Below, piece by piece: positions 1 to 12,017 of a DNA stretch of 64,000 nucleotides (the stretch's first letter is position 1; each line of letters opens with the position of its first letter). The DNA is from Breviolum minutum Mf 1.05b.01 (taxonomy: Eukaryota > Sar > Dinophyceae > Suessiales > Symbiodiniaceae), in the NCBI GenBank assembly GCA_000507305.1, contig DF239917.1:229096-293095 (forward strand). The letters run 5' to 3'. Position numbers and translations under genes: made by a program. Under the pieces are notes generated by a model. It was not told the DNA's origin and did not search any database. It saw only the letters and a program-made list of their open reading frames with translations.

Positions 1-1421
1 CATTTTCATCTTCCATTATCCTCAGAAGTCCAAAAAAAAGGATGTTTTTCCGTCCATCTACAAACGGCTAAAATCAGGTGGAGATGTCCCAAAAGTCAAC
101 GACGGGTCCCGTGAAGTCATCCTAAGTGATGTGTGTGTCCATGTGTGTGTGTGACATGATATTCACGGAAGAAGAAAAGGATAGGAATTTCACAACAGCA
201 CAGCCCGGAAAACAAAAATGTGTACTGAATATAAATATATATATATATATACTCTCACTTTATAGATGTATATTGACATACTTACGCAGTATATATTCAT
301 ATATCTATCAAAACCAAAAAACATCAAACCTTTTTTTCATGGTGGATTTTCTTCCACTTCCCCCCCGGGTGAAAATCAACCAACCAACCAACCAATCGAA
401 ATGACTCCCAAGGCGCGGATTTCGGTCATAGAGGGAGGCGGGATTCCACTTCATCTCATCATCTTGGCAGGTTGAAACGTAAGTCGCTTAAGGCTTAAGC
501 AAAGGAAGGCAGGAAGGCATTGGAGTTCTGGTGGTTGTGTGTTGTTGTTGTTTTTTGTTGAATTCTTATTGGGTTTCTTGGAAGCTGTGACGTTTGGAAG
601 GCAACAACAAAGAAGAAGATGTGGATTTTTTTTTTGAGAAAAAAAAAGTTGACTTTGGTGAGTCAAGGGGTGGAGAAAGAAAACAACATAAAGGTGGATA
701 AGTTTTTTTGGAGTTTCAAACTTTGCATCTTTGCTATCATAGTGAGTGGGTCATCTCCTGGTGCGGATGCGTTTTTTTTTCAAAGATGAAAAATTGTTTG
801 TCTTAGTCCGAATGCAGAAAGGTTACTGTTATAGGCACTAATTAACTCATGGTTGATCTTTTGATTTACGATTCTCTACCATTATCCTATTGCATTCCAT
901 TATACATCTTCCATTGTTTACTTTGGTTTCCAAAGTGGATGGTGCTTGGCTCACATGAACCGTCTGCACCTCTGTTTGCACCAGGGTCATCCCCACTGGG
1001 GTGATTGTAGGGCGATGGAACTGCAACTGATACGTATCATGGTGAAAAAACCCAACGAAGTGGGGAATTCAGATTGACAAAAGTTTCATCCAAATAGCTG
1101 AGCCCTCAGAAAGAACCTTCCTTTCGTTTTTGGCATTCCGCTTTCCCATGCAAAATTTTTTGGGGCGACTCTCATAAACGCATGATTTCTGGGCAATTTA
1201 CTACAAGTCCTTACCCTGAGTTAAGGCCATTTTGGGTACGATTCCCTTAACTAAAACTACCTTTTGAGGTGACCTCCGCTGAGGTCGCTATAAATTGCCT
1301 AGATCATTTGAATCACAAGTCGAGCCATGTTTTGTGTCACCGAGTTGCCGGGGTTATTATTGATGTTGCCCATGTCGCCCCACATGCCATCGATTGGACG
1401 CATCGTCAAGACCACATCCAA

Positions 1422-1467
1422 GTGATGATTGTAGATGTTCAAAATGACTTCCTGAAGCCAAGGAACA
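1422..1467 (+). CDS. Candidate exon: isochorismatase-like motif
   Basis: The plus strand reads VMIVDVQNDFLKPRN. IVDVQNDF is the catalytic-Asp signature at the N-terminus of isochorismatase/nicotinamidase hydrolases. A GT donor could follow (GAACA then GTAGC). No later motif of the family was found nearby and the strand is opposite to all other genes, so this may be chance or a relic. Confidence 0.25.
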
Positions 1468-1756
1468 GTAGCAGAAAATTCAACTAGTGGTTAAATTTCT
1501 GATTTGGGGCCCGGTTGGTTAAGGATTCAATCGGGGTACCATAAAAGTCAAAAATCCCTTTCAAACCCAAACCACCAATCAACCAGGCTGCTTGAAAAAT
1601 GCTGCTTCAGTCATCAAGTTCCGAGATTTTTGTAGCAATTTCAGAATCTTGTAACCAAGGAAGTTTGGATGATACACAACCAGGGCCCTAAAATTTAAGT
1701 CAAGGCCGAAATCCCACTCTAAACTCTAAACCTTTCCCTCCAGGTGTTGGTTATCA

Positions 1757-1864
1757 TCCCTGAAACTAACAGCAAAAGTACCTGAAAATGGATGGTTGGA
1801 ATCGGAATACTTGCTTCCTTTTGAGAAACCCTATTTTCAGGTGCTATGTTAGTTTCAGGGAGGG
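1757..1864. repeat. Inverted-repeat element, family A
   Basis: Ends TCCCTGAAACTAAC and GTTAGTTTCAGGGA are reverse complements around a core of about 80 bp. A non-autonomous (MITE-like) element; no coding capacity. Confidence 0.75.
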
Positions 1865-2003
1865 TAAATGGTCAATGATTTTACTACTGCAAATGATCTT
1901 TTTGATTGTGAAATCAATCAATACCCACTCAGAATTCCCTGGATTGGACTGCTTCAGGTACTGATGAAATGGAGGTACAATACGCACCCGTCTAGGTACA
2001 AAT

Positions 2004-2107
2004 TCCCTCCCTGAAACTAACAGCTTGCCACTGAAAGTGGATGGTTGGAAGATGAATTTTCTTTTGGGAAGGCCTTTTACGAGGGGCTATGTTAGTTTTA
2101 GGGAGGG
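2004..2107. repeat. Inverted-repeat element, family A
   Basis: Second copy about 140 bp away with the same ends (CCCTGAAACTAAC and GTTAGTTTTAGGG) and a shared internal GATGGTTGGAA. Confidence 0.75.
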
Positions 2108-2673
2108 CATATCAGACTGTAAGACTTTTTGCCCACAGCCAAGCTTCCACAAAGAGTGGCAGGGTGATTTTGCATCGATATTGGTGACGTCCATTGAGAC
2201 CTGAAAGCTTTTCGAGCGGAAAAGGTGATCCCCAAAATGCCAGAGGATGGAATCCACCACATGCATCATTGATTCCAATTCACTTTTTTAGCAAGAAACC
2301 TTTTATCGTATGGCAGGTTCTGATTAATCCGGTAGAAAAGACAAAAAAAACATCCCTCCAAACCAAACTAATCTAGCTGCTACTTGTAGCTGGTTTCAAA
2401 AAAACATTCTAAGAGGTACTGTAGTTCTTGATCAAAAAAAGTTGCTATTTCATCTATGTTAAACATGTTACTAAAAATGCAACTGGCTTTGAGTTGATTT
2501 GCCTTCCAAATAGCCAGCCATGTTGGTTTCTACCCTGCTAAATTAGGCCGAAATGGTGGGATGTGAATTGCCAAAAATGTGAAGGTTTAGATTGAAATCC
2601 CCTATGAAAAATGTGATTTATTTGGGGATAGTGACTGTTATTGGGTGGGGTATCCCATCCCAAAGGATATATA

Positions 2674-2770
2674 CTAGGTGGTTTCAACCCATCTGAAACA
2701 TATCAGTCAACATGGATCATTTCCCCCCAAGTAGAGTTGAAAATAGAAAATATTTGAAACCACCACCTAG
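2674..2770. repeat. Inverted-repeat element, family B
   Basis: Starts CTAGGTGGTTTCAACCC and ends TTTGAAACCACCACCTAG; internal GGATCATTTCCCC. The best-preserved inverted ends of this family. Confidence 0.8.
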
Positions 2771-3707
2771 GATATGTCTATGTGCAAAAAGGGGGGAATG
2801 AAACTTCTGAACCTTTGAGTCAGACGACGAACAAAAATAGGAAAAAGGAAATGCCTCATGCTGTTGCAGGAGCGACTGCATGCATTGTTTTGAGACTTAA
2901 TGACACACCCATTTAAATGTGTTGTTCTGAGACTTTTAGATGAAAGTTCGCAAGACGGTAAAAACCGTGCATAGTCAGCTCAAAATTATGGAAGACCCAT
3001 GCATGGGGATCCCCGACTCCCATGAAACAGCCCCAAAATTGAGACATGGATGGCATGGAAGCATACATATCATGAAAACGTCAGTACAATTACCAGATGC
3101 AAAAGGCTGGTTAAACAGGTTTGTCAAAGTGCTTCCAGCTGAAAACACTCGCTTCTGCAGAAGTGTAACCCCATGTTCGAAGTCATTATCTGGCAAAAAC
3201 GGATCTTTAAGTGGCACACATTCAGCGTGTGGCTACAACAAATCTTGCTGTTGATGTACACCCTGGACTATCAGCCACAGTGATTCTTGTCCACGACTGT
3301 AAAGTGAATTGACCTTTCAATACAGCTTCAAGGCTGAAGAAAATGGAAATTGAAATGACACACAGATGGTTACTGGCTTGAGGCCCCAATGGTGCCTATT
3401 TTCAAGAAATTCCGTGGAAAAAATATCAAAACAACAACCTCAACTGGAGTGTCCCCCCCTCCGGACCTTGTTTGTTTTGCACCCACTTGATGTTCACATC
3501 TTTTCGTGAATTCTCCCAATGCCATGCGCTGCCTCGCAACCGAAGTGGTGGCTTAAATGGTCCCTGTGTTCATCCTCGATCTTCACCCTTTTGGGGATCG
3601 GTTCTTCATCAGTTGTTATATAAAACGAATCCTGTTCTGAAAAGTTCACCGCATTTTTGGAAATCAGCAAAACAAAAAACAAATAGCATCAATCTGATGC
3701 ATTATCT

Positions 3708-3824
3708 CCGTTGGTGGTTTTTCACCAACCCATTTGAAAAAATTGGCTCGTCAAATTGGGTGATTTTCTTCCCCCAATGTTCGGGGTGAAAAATCCCAAA
3801 AAGATTTGAGTTGGGACCAACTAG
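3708..3824. repeat. Family B element, diverged
   Basis: Starts CCGTTGGTGGTTTTTCACC and ends GGGACCAACTAG, with a GTCAAATTGGGTGATTTTC core. Longer than other copies and more diverged. Confidence 0.5.
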
Positions 3825-4693
3825 TTCCCCTCAAAATATCAACCCTCACCAGTTGATATGGTAAATATCCCATCATTTATAGGGTTTTATACACCATCCC
3901 AGGGGGGCAACTGATGGGATATCAAGGTCACTGGCTTGGAGTTGGTCTTAACCATTCCCGAACACCACTTGCGGGTTCCAACATGAAAGATACCCCCAGT
4001 AAACTAACATAGCAATGGAAATTTCACCATTTTTAATAAGAGATACATCGACTCAAATGATTCAAATGGTCGGTTTTTCCATTGTCATGTACCAGCTAGA
4101 GTTTGGCTTGATGGTCGCTCTAGATATAGCTTCTCTCAAATGAGAATATATAACTGTCAACCGTGCCTTTCTGTGCTATGTAGGAATTCCCAACCACTCA
4201 ACCGATAATTTCATCAATTAACCCAATAACATAATACAATGATATAGAAACTAGCAACACGACAGCCAAATCAGAAGCAAAATCACGTTGTTCCGTATTC
4301 AAGTCTTTTCTTACATGTTCACCTTGTTACAAACTTCTCGTTTCTTTCTCTTTAACAAATTGTGCGTATTTTTCTCGCATCCGTCTTCGTTTCTTCACCT
4401 CCCAACCGTTAAAGCGGCACCTCGGAACTTATGGAGACGCTGACGGCGTATTCCGTTGTACCTTACATAAACCCGTTGTATCTTACCATCGCTCCACACC
4501 ATAATGTGTTCAATCAAAATTTGATCCATCAATTCCACTGCTTCAAAAAAAAAATGGTGAAAAAAAAACAAAACAAAAAGTTCCATATGATCTTGCAAAT
4601 TTGGATTCGAGTTTGTTGGAAATCATTTGACCCATTTCATTATCTTGGGAGAATCCATTTAACTCTTTTTTTGTGCCGCAGAGTGCACCTTAC

Positions 4694-4783
4694 ATCTGAT
4701 GAAACAGAACGTCCATGATGTCAAGGCACTTGTAGTATAATCCATATTCGCCCTTGGTCTTCATCTTTGGGAACACTTGAATC
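4694..4783 (-). CDS. Candidate exon 35
   Basis: Reads IQVFPKMKTKGEYGLYYKCL, then DIMDVLFHQ, between acceptor TGGCCAG then G and the best-looking donor in the region (CAGAT then GTAAGG). The distance to exon 34 as drawn (37 bp) is too short for a normal intron, so one of the two boundaries is wrong. No CGN motif typical of VWD domains is seen. Confidence 0.35.
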
Positions 4784-4820
4784 CTGGCCACGCACTTAAA
4801 GCAAGGGCGTTTTTTTTTTC

Positions 4821-4989
4821 CAAAATTTGGAGCAGTTGAGTCGAAAATCAACACATTGGCCCTTAGGCCATACAGAAATGATCTTCGCTTTTGAGGTATT
4901 TGGAAGATGAAGCTTGATTCCCTTTGGGAACAATCTATACCCAACTGGTGTGACTTCCGATTTGTGGTCCTTGGCGCCGACAGTCGTGA
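4821..4989 (-). CDS. Exon 34: late VWD-like segment
   Basis: Reads VTTVGAKDHKSEVTPVGYRL, then FPKGIKLHLPN and SVWPKGQCVDFRLN. The acceptor GGTCAG is in phase 1 with exon 33 across a 101-bp GT-AG intron, the shortest in the gene. GIKLHLPN followed by a hydrophobic strand resembles the later part of VWD domains. The 3' end is a guess (GA donor before an A-run); the frame stops at 4796 if unspliced. Confidence 0.55.
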
Positions 4990-5090
4990 CTGACCGCTGC
5001 ATTGACTACTGACTGAATCTTGAAAAACCTCCCTTTCAAACATTACCATCTCAAACACCCCTACAAAAAAAAAACACAAACCTGACAAAC

Positions 5091-5261
5091 CTTTCGAAAT
5101 ATTGTCACAGATTTGCATTGAATATTTGATCCGCCGTGATGATTTCATCCACGCAGCAGCGCTCCCCGACATCCGACCCCATCCGGTCTTGTCGTGCAAG
5201 ATAAAGCGGCCACTGATCGCCACACTGCGAATGACGGAACGCCAGCCCCAACCGTACACGC
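5091..5261 (-). CDS. Exon 33: VWD-like domain core
   Basis: A GC-richer 171-nt exon. In the preferred frame it reads VYGWGWRSVIRSVAISGRF, then ILHDKTGWGRMSG, ending CDNISK plus one base. The acceptor is TTCCCAG then GC and the donor is GT (CGAAAG then GTTTGT). A second frame (containing GERCCVDEIITADQIF) is also open and joins with the alternative GT donor of exon 32, so the frame call is moderate. Beta-strand-like alternation fits a VWD fold. Confidence 0.6.
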
Positions 5262-6103
5262 CTGGGAATAACCACCCCGTTTTTCGAGCCCCGGCAAAGA
5301 CGAAAAATGTTCGTTTGCTGAGGATGCAGAAACATCCTTTGTTGGATGTACCCTTGGGTTTGTTCTCAGAAGGTTTACATGATGATTGACCCTTAGATAG
5401 TCTTCCAGCCTTTCTAAGATTGGCATGAAATAATCCTAAGCTGTGGCCCGGAACCTTCTATCGCAGCAAGGCTGATGCGAAAAAAAAAAAAAAAAAGCCA
5501 ACTCTTTGCGAAAGGACAAAATCTTGGAGACCTGCAAATTTTGCATGAAACCATGATTCTGAGTCACGAGTATCTGAGTAAACTAATATATAAACTACAC
5601 AAGTTTTCTACCAACCTGAAATCTGTGCACCATCTGGGTTGGTTTTTTTTCTAAGCACCTATCAACCACTATGAAAGAGGATGATATGAGGTGAGGTCCT
5701 AAAATAAGTCGCCCCAAATGTTCTGGAAGATTAAATGACTTCAACCCACTATGACATATCTCAGGTGTTTCAGATATGTTTTGGTGGATCAAGGGGCCCC
5801 TTACGAAACCACTCTTTTCAGGAGGCCATGAGCTATCTACTTTTCCAAACGGTAAAGTCTTCACCATCAGCATTGGGCTTGCGGGTTTTTTTACTGTCAG
5901 GGAAGACCATGTCAGCTGGATACTTGCCAAAACACGAGAAGTGAAGAGGTTATTCTGTTTTCTTATCTTTGTCCTTCCTTTCTCGGTGGTCTGGTCTTTG
6001 TATTTCTCTATCCTTCATTTTCCTGATGTTCCCCAAGCTGACCCTAAAACTCTCCCATCGCGGGAAGGGATATCACAGCAAACCAACATGGCAAACCACC
6101 TGC

Positions 6104-6155
6104 CTTGAATGGAGACCATGTTGTCCGGAGTCTTGACGAACCAGTAAGTCCCAGG
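6104..6155 (-). CDS. Exon 32: PGTYWFVK segment of VWD-like domain
   Basis: Reads PGTYWFVKTPDNMVSIQ plus one base, after a strong acceptor (TTTTTGCAG). From memory, dinoflagellate GDPH proteins often carry a PGxYWxVK...IQGR block at this place; that comparison needs a search. The exit is taken as GC in phase 1 (CAAG then GCAGG), fitting exon 33; a GT donor four bases later is the alternative and would switch the frame of exon 33. Confidence 0.7.
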
Positions 6156-6735
6156 CTGCAAAAACGGAGAAAAGCAGGGAAAGTGGCCCGAGTTCGTTAC
6201 TGGTGACCAGGTGAGATTCCTTTTGATTGGATTTGAAGATTTGTCAGTTGTAACAGCTGTTGGTTGTTTGAAGAAATGTCACGAAAGGGTATATCAACTT
6301 TTGCCTGGTGTGCTCATTTTTTCTTCAATATCAACATGTCAACCCTTTATAACCCGTTGAGGCCTGGTTTCTTGATGACTTTTCGCCACCGAAAAGCTAC
6401 GTCTTCTTACAGTCATCCATTTCGAACCGAGAAAAAGACCTGCTTTTGTTTGAACAGGTTTGTGTAAATGTATATATTACATTTCAGTCTTTGGCTAATA
6501 TGTGTACGGAAGGAAAATATATGTATACATACTGACATTGCATTACATTCTTGCATTACATGACATTCATGACGTTACAGCACATTACACAAATCAAACA
6601 CATCAGTGACATATACCTAGATACATTCAGAAACTCTGATGGAAAATGTAACCCCTTGGAGGATTGACCATTGCAAGTTTGGTTTCTAACCGTATGTTTT
6701 AGGCTTCGGCTTCAATCATTTTTTTCACTTGCGAA

Positions 6736-6803
6736 GTGTAAACGCCGGACCCAAAGTCAAAGGTGGAAGGGATTTTTTGGAGCACTTCAAAAAAGAAGTT
6801 CCT
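6736..6803 (-). CDS. Candidate exon 31a: TFDF segment
   Basis: Between the GDPH and PGTYW exons the minus strand reads STFDFGSGVYTSQ before a GT donor (TCGCAA then GTGAAA) in phase 0, which suits exon 32. A TFD segment after GDPH is what the VWD family would predict. The acceptor side does not match the phase of exon 31, so this is a weak proposal. Confidence 0.25.
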
Positions 6804-7371
6804 CCCCCCCCCCCATCCAGGCACCATAAAAGGTAACCAAAGTCTTGCGCGCTAAAATAGATGAATCCATCAAGATGACATAAAATCTAGGGAAAAATTT
6901 ACAGGGGAACAAAATAATTGTATTTGCCACCCTCAGTGGTTCCCTATTATTTCACTTCACAAACCCTAAACCATCCTAAACCTCAAACCCATCGCATCCC
7001 ATTGATTCCAACCGGCACCTCCATGGTATTCAGATTGGACCCAACCCAGCCGGCATGATAATTCGTGAAGTTGTCGGTCTCGGGGATTCGCCAAAGTGTA
7101 GGAACCCCCGGAAAATCAACGGCCGGCAACACCAACTCAACGTTGGGTGGTTTAAGAGAATGTCACTGTGGTTTAAATTATATAGATCCAAAAAATTGAT
7201 ACGGCACACATAAAGATGGAAGATGATCCAAATACGAATCATATCCACACACATCAATATAATGATATTAGGGATCGTATCTTATCAACCAGTATTTAAC
7301 ATCCATCAACAAATATCATCTGCAGAACCGTCCCTTGTGACCTGGAACCTTCAAAAAAGCTCCAGGAAACT

Positions 7372-7463
7372 ACTAGTTGGTGGTTTCAACCCTGAAAAAT
7401 TAGTAGTCAAATTGGATCATTTCCCCAGGGGTGAAAATACAAAATATGTGAAACCACCACCTA
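7372..7463. repeat. Family B element
   Basis: Starts ACTAGTTGGTGGTTTCAACC and ends GTGAAACCACCACCTAAA, with the core GGATCATTTCCCCAGGGGTG. A (TA)n tract follows within 20 bp. Confidence 0.75.
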
Positions 7464-8889
7464 AACATAGAATGTATATATATATATATATATATCTCCC
7501 GCGCACAGAATAGGAACATCATCTTCTAAGAAGGGCTGAGCCATCTGTTGGGTATAAACCACCCTTCGTGAAGCCAAGCCCCCAAGGGACTTTGAGAAAG
7601 CTAGGTGAAAACTGCTGATTTCCAAAGGAAAACCTTTTGGACTTGAAAATGGATGTTCGATTTTTTCTCTTCTGTCAATGTCAAATCTTACTTGAACCGA
7701 TTGTAGACATGAACTGTTTTGGCAGTCTTCTGCGGCCCCGCTCAACCTCCTGCTGAACACCCACCCGAATGTTCTGTGCGTTCTGCCGCCCGCTGCCCGG
7801 GCGCCTTGTCTTTGTAGTGATAGTCAAAGACCTGTCCACTGGATTTCAAGGAATGTTCAGTGAACGCCAAAACGAGTGGGACTCATATTCATATACATAA
7901 TATAAAAATATATATATATATATCCCACTCCCCATAAATTTCCCATACAACCATGCTTCCTTCTGGGACTGGGATTGCGGAAAAACTCAAACCCCAATGA
8001 CTCAATCTGGATGAAACAAATCCTGGGGCCATTTCAGGTGGACAAATTCCACTATCTTCAAAAACCAATAAGCTGAAAGCTTTCCACCCCAAAATAATAC
8101 ACAAAAATGTTCCGAAAATCCGAAAAAAATGCCTGGTTTGGCCTAAGCATTCGAGATAAATGTTGATGGAAGTCTCAAAGATCACTTCGTTCTAGGGATA
8201 GGATTGTCCAAAAAACTGAAGATTACTTCACTCGTCACTGAGGTCGATCAACTTGATCAACTTGTTGTGGAGGATTAAAGTTATGCTCAGCTTGTAGATT
8301 GTAGGACAAGAAAAAAAATTTGGAAAATTTGGAAAGAATAAATGTACCAATCCTGCTACCGTAAAAGCTGGGGAGCTTTGAAGTAGTTTGTAGGTAAGGT
8401 TGGGGATATCATGACATGATTTCGCTGCCGAAAAAAGGCAGAACAAGCACCACATAATGCTGAGCTTTTTTGCATCAAAGAAAATGTGTTGCAGCGGAGG
8501 ATCATGCATTTTTCATGTTTCGCATGTCTCTGCAAAAGATGGACCCTGTTCGTATGGTACTCCCAAACCCACTCGACCCATTCTATCGTTGAACAACCAA
8601 AATATGTCTTTTCATCATGGCCTTCATGAAAATTCAAATCGCCAAAATCCCTACACTTTCACTATCAGAACTTCCTCTTCTTTCAGAAGCCAATATTTTC
8701 CAAAATGATCCAGTTGTTTGGCTGCATTATAACATTTCACCAACCTCCAATTCCTTGAAATCTGGGGTCATTTTGAGAAGTGGGCAAAAAAAAACAATCC
8801 AAAATATCATCGCCCCGTTGTTTTCGGGAAAGGACACGTCTCCTTCCCCAAAAAAAAAGTCCACCAAAAATGGCCGAACCCCCCCTAGC

Positions 8890-8955
8890 CTTGATGTGTG
8901 GATCGCCCCACGCAACAGCCGTCCTCTCGAGGTTCTGCTTCGTTGCCAGTACAGC
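8890..8955 (-). CDS. Exon 31: start of VWD-like (GDPH) domain
   Basis: Twenty-two codons ending in AVAWGDPHIK, preceded by AVLATKQNLERT. GDPH is the opening signature of von Willebrand factor type D domains, where it is normally followed by a TFDG-like segment. The acceptor is AAACAG then G, in phase 0 with exon 30, and the probable donor is GC (ATCAAG then GCTAGG). The next exon was not resolved. Confidence 0.75.
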
Positions 8956-9501
8956 CTGTTTGGGGCAAAACGTGGTCGAAAACGTGGTCGTAAAAAAACG
9001 AAAACTTACCCGCGGTTTGATGGGCTGGGTTTCATCTGTTTCGTTTGGCATCCGTGTTTTTTTTCTTCGACGTGCTCTCCGGAGGAAAATGCCAAACACG
9101 AAATCATGATTGATGGAAAAAGACCCAAGTTTTCTCGTCGTTCAGAAGGCGTTCTGAAGCAAAGATTGAAATACCGATCGCACCTTTGATTGAGCCTTTT
9201 TGCGGGGGATCCAAAGTTGGGGGATATCGGGATATGGCGGGACAAAATGGGTAAATCCACCAGCATTGAACCGACTCTTTGGCATATTGGGTGTCTCAAA
9301 TTGGGGGGGCCGGGACTTTTGAGCGAAACTCCATACGATCGAAAAAACTACCAGAAAAATTCATCAAGCTCTCCTTTCTCTTGGCCACATTCTTCCTACT
9401 TTTCTGTCACTCATTTCAGACAGGGGTACAGTATATACATCATAAATCAGCCACCCCGAAGGCTGCACGAATTTCATTCGAGGGTAAATCATCAACAAAA
9501 T

Positions 9502-9606
9502 CTAGTTGGTGGTTTCAACCCATATGAAAAAATATGAGTCAAAAGTGGATCATTTCCCCAATTTTCGGGATGAAAATAAAAAAATATTTGAGTTGCCACC
9601 ACCAAC
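9502..9606. repeat. Family B element
   Basis: Starts CTAGTTGGTGGTTTCAACCC and ends GCCACCACCAACC, with the core GGATCATTTCCCCA. It lies 29 bp downstream of exon 30, inside the intron, so it makes up the intron's first part after the donor. Confidence 0.75.
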
Positions 9607-9634
9607 CAAATTGCATTGATCCTCCCCTCCCCAC

Positions 9635-9696
9635 CTGTAGGTCGACCACGGGATTTTTACAAATGCTACGACCCGAGATACTGACCAGCTCATAAC
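9635..9696 (-). CDS. Exon 30: last GY segment
   Basis: Reads GYELVSISGRSICKNPVV, then DLQ. The acceptor is ATCCGAG then GT and the donor is GT (CTACAG then GTGGGG) in phase 0. It closes the last module with a single cysteine and leads into the non-repeat region. Confidence 0.8.
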
Positions 9697-10393
9697 CTCG
9701 GATTCCGATAGACATCGGAGGGGTCGTTTTGGATTTTCTAAAAAAATGAAGGGTCAGAACCGTACAAAGGATGGGTTTTTCTATGTTCATCTTGGAAAAC
9801 TCATGTCATAGATTTCGATGGGTGAATATGGATACTTCACCCAAGTATTGATTTTTTGTGTATAGGCCTATAAATTCATCCTTCTAATATCCTAACTCTA
9901 AATGAGTTGTTGATAGGGTTTGAGTTTCAGGCTGCTTAGTCCTATACCCCGAGTTGAGCATTCATATATACACTATACGCGCCTGCAGTTCAAATGCATC
10001 AGTTTCAGCTAAGGTTTTGGGAGATGATCAAAGGGACTATTGGGTGGCCATGAACACAAAAGTTTGACACTGTGAATCCTGGGTTGGCTAAACCCGATCA
10101 CGGCTTCCATCCAGTTTTTGTCAACGTGTCGCTGCTGTATCTGGATTTTTTCATTGCTCCAAATAAAAACAAACTTGCAAGGCATGTTTCAACTCAGCGT
10201 CAATAAAAACAGACATTGTTCAACAGAAGCAAATGACTGAAATTACTTTAAAAAAATCGAGGTTTCTTCAAATGCATACTTTCATACCCGGTTCTGTAGG
10301 AGATTAGAGAGGTTCATGGTTTGGAGATGTTTTTATAAAAATCGCCCCCAACAAGACCCGTCCACTTTTTTTTATTCTTTGGCACCAAGAAAC

Positions 10394-10455
10394 CTACATC
10401 AGTGCAGGATACACAATTCTCTTGGCCATGCAAAGGACAGGCAAGACCCGTCTTC
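10394..10455 (-). CDS. Exon 29: CPLH-CVSC half-module
   Basis: Reads KTGLACPLHGQENCVSCTDV and ends in the G of a Gly codon. The acceptor is CCTAG then G and the donor is GT (TGTAG then GTTTC). It provides the middle cysteine, the His and CxxC of the last complete module. Confidence 0.87.
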
Positions 10456-11315
10456 CTAGGACACTCACCAGAATGGGAGGTGATGACCCTCCCCTAATGG
10501 CACCGTGGCCACCTCAGAAATAAGATGCCTTAAGTGATTGTTAACCACCTAAAATCCCTGGCCTTTTCTTAAGGCCTTACTTGCTCAGCAAGTGGTGTGG
10601 GTGCCGGTTAGGATCCCAGAATTCCCATGGTTGGTTTTAGGGATTCGGAATCCCCATAGGCCACAAGCCCGGGAGCTCACAAGGCACCCAATTCATAGGA
10701 TCGGAAAGGATGGGCCACGGGATTCTCATCTAATTCTCAGAGATTTTTGAGTTGAAAGCTATGCAAACAGTGGGTGTTTTTCCCCTCATTGAAGTAGCCT
10801 GGCTATGATGAAGGCTGAAGGCATCTTTCTTTCAGTGGTGAAGATATTTTTTCCTCCTTCAGGTTGAGAAACAGAAGCAGCTGCTGGAAAGACATCATGA
10901 CCATCAACCCGATTTGAGTTGCATCTACCTTTAGTGAAAAAAAACTAGTCCCTTCAAGACCACCAAAAAAAATTGCTTCCTAAATGGATCACTTTTGAAA
11001 TGAGTCAATGTTGAAATGAGATCTAGCTGCAAACTTTAAGAGGTCATATCTTCAAATATGGTCAAAGAATCACAAGCAAAACCAACAGCTTTCCCAGGAA
11101 AAAGCCTCCAAAAATGAAAAAAATGGCTTGGATTCTCAAATTCGATGGCTGGAATTCCGAAAAAAAAAACATGATTGGCTGGGCGAATTTGAGAATCAAC
11201 CAAACCCAAGTTTGATGAATCTGAATTCAAACACATGGAATCCCAGGTTTCTTCACAAAACTCCCCTGACAGCCCAGGCAGTTTCCGAAGCCCCACGAAA
11301 AAAACACCAAGAGAC

Positions 11316-11342
11316 GCCACACCATTGGGGCAAGGGCAAACC
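11316..11342 (-). CDS. Exon 28: 27-nt micro-exon with CPC
   Basis: The smallest exon of the gene. G + eight codons + GC reads VCPCPNGV, between acceptor CGCCAG and a GT donor (GTGGC then GTCTC). Both neighbours require exactly these phases: SCRFRVCPCPNG upstream and PNGVAKTGLACPLH downstream, with ten residues between cysteines. Confidence 0.8.
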
Positions 11343-11923
11343 CTGGCGTCAGAAGGTGAGGCCTAATCCCTGATAACCACCTTGGAAAAGCCTGAAATAA
11401 CGCCATTTCGCCATATTTAAAAAAAAAGGCAGGGTTCCAGTATGGCCCTGCCACTTGGGGTGAGGTCATGTGACGTCGCGTTTTTATTTGGGTAGCTTTT
11501 ATGCTTTGATGATTGGAAGTTCTTTAAGGGTCCGCTTAAAAACGTTTTTTAAAAAAACACGGACCTAGGTCGGTTGAAAATTCATGATCTTTTCACGGTG
11601 CCAGGGTGGGAATATAGACCTACGAAGCTCGGGGGGATTTCCAAGCGTGAAGATTGGGAAATAGACCAATGAAGGAATGATCTATCATGCAATATCCTAT
11701 GAGGGTTCTTTGAAGATCTTTATTGAGTATCCTATGAGGGCTATGGAAGTAGGCCCATCTTTGATAGGAAAATCTCGGTAAGTCCTATCAAAGAGCCCTT
11801 GGTAGCCATATTGATGAAATAGATTATTTCGAGCCTCTTTTTTGTTGGCATCTTGAATACATAACATGATCCTGCAATTTTCTTTGTAATAGTCGTTAAT
11901 TTGTGTGTACCCCCAAAAATAAT

Positions 11924-12017
11924 TACCCTCCAGGGAACTGACATATCCCCCAAAAATGGCATTTTGAAGATGATTTTCCTTTTCCCAAGGTGGGATATGT
12001 TAGTCCCCTGGAGGGTA
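11924..12017. repeat. Inverted-repeat element, family A2
   Basis: Ends TACCCTCCAGGGAACTGACAT and the near reverse complement ending CCCCTGGAGGGTA. The core GAAGATGATTTTCCTTTTCC recurs at 20.56 and 27.82 kb. It lies in the intron between exons 27 and 28. Confidence 0.75.

Larger units (their letters stand above)
1..4693. other. Non-coding, repeat-bearing stretch left of the large gene
   Basis: Holds a (TA)n tract near 235-252, two copies of the GTTAGTTT-type inverted-repeat element, two copies of the GGTTTCAAC-type element and scattered short open frames. A minus-strand frame at 4395-4598 (VWSDGKIQRVYVRYNGIRR) could be a further downstream exon of the large gene, but no splice sites fit clearly. 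Confidence 0.5.
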
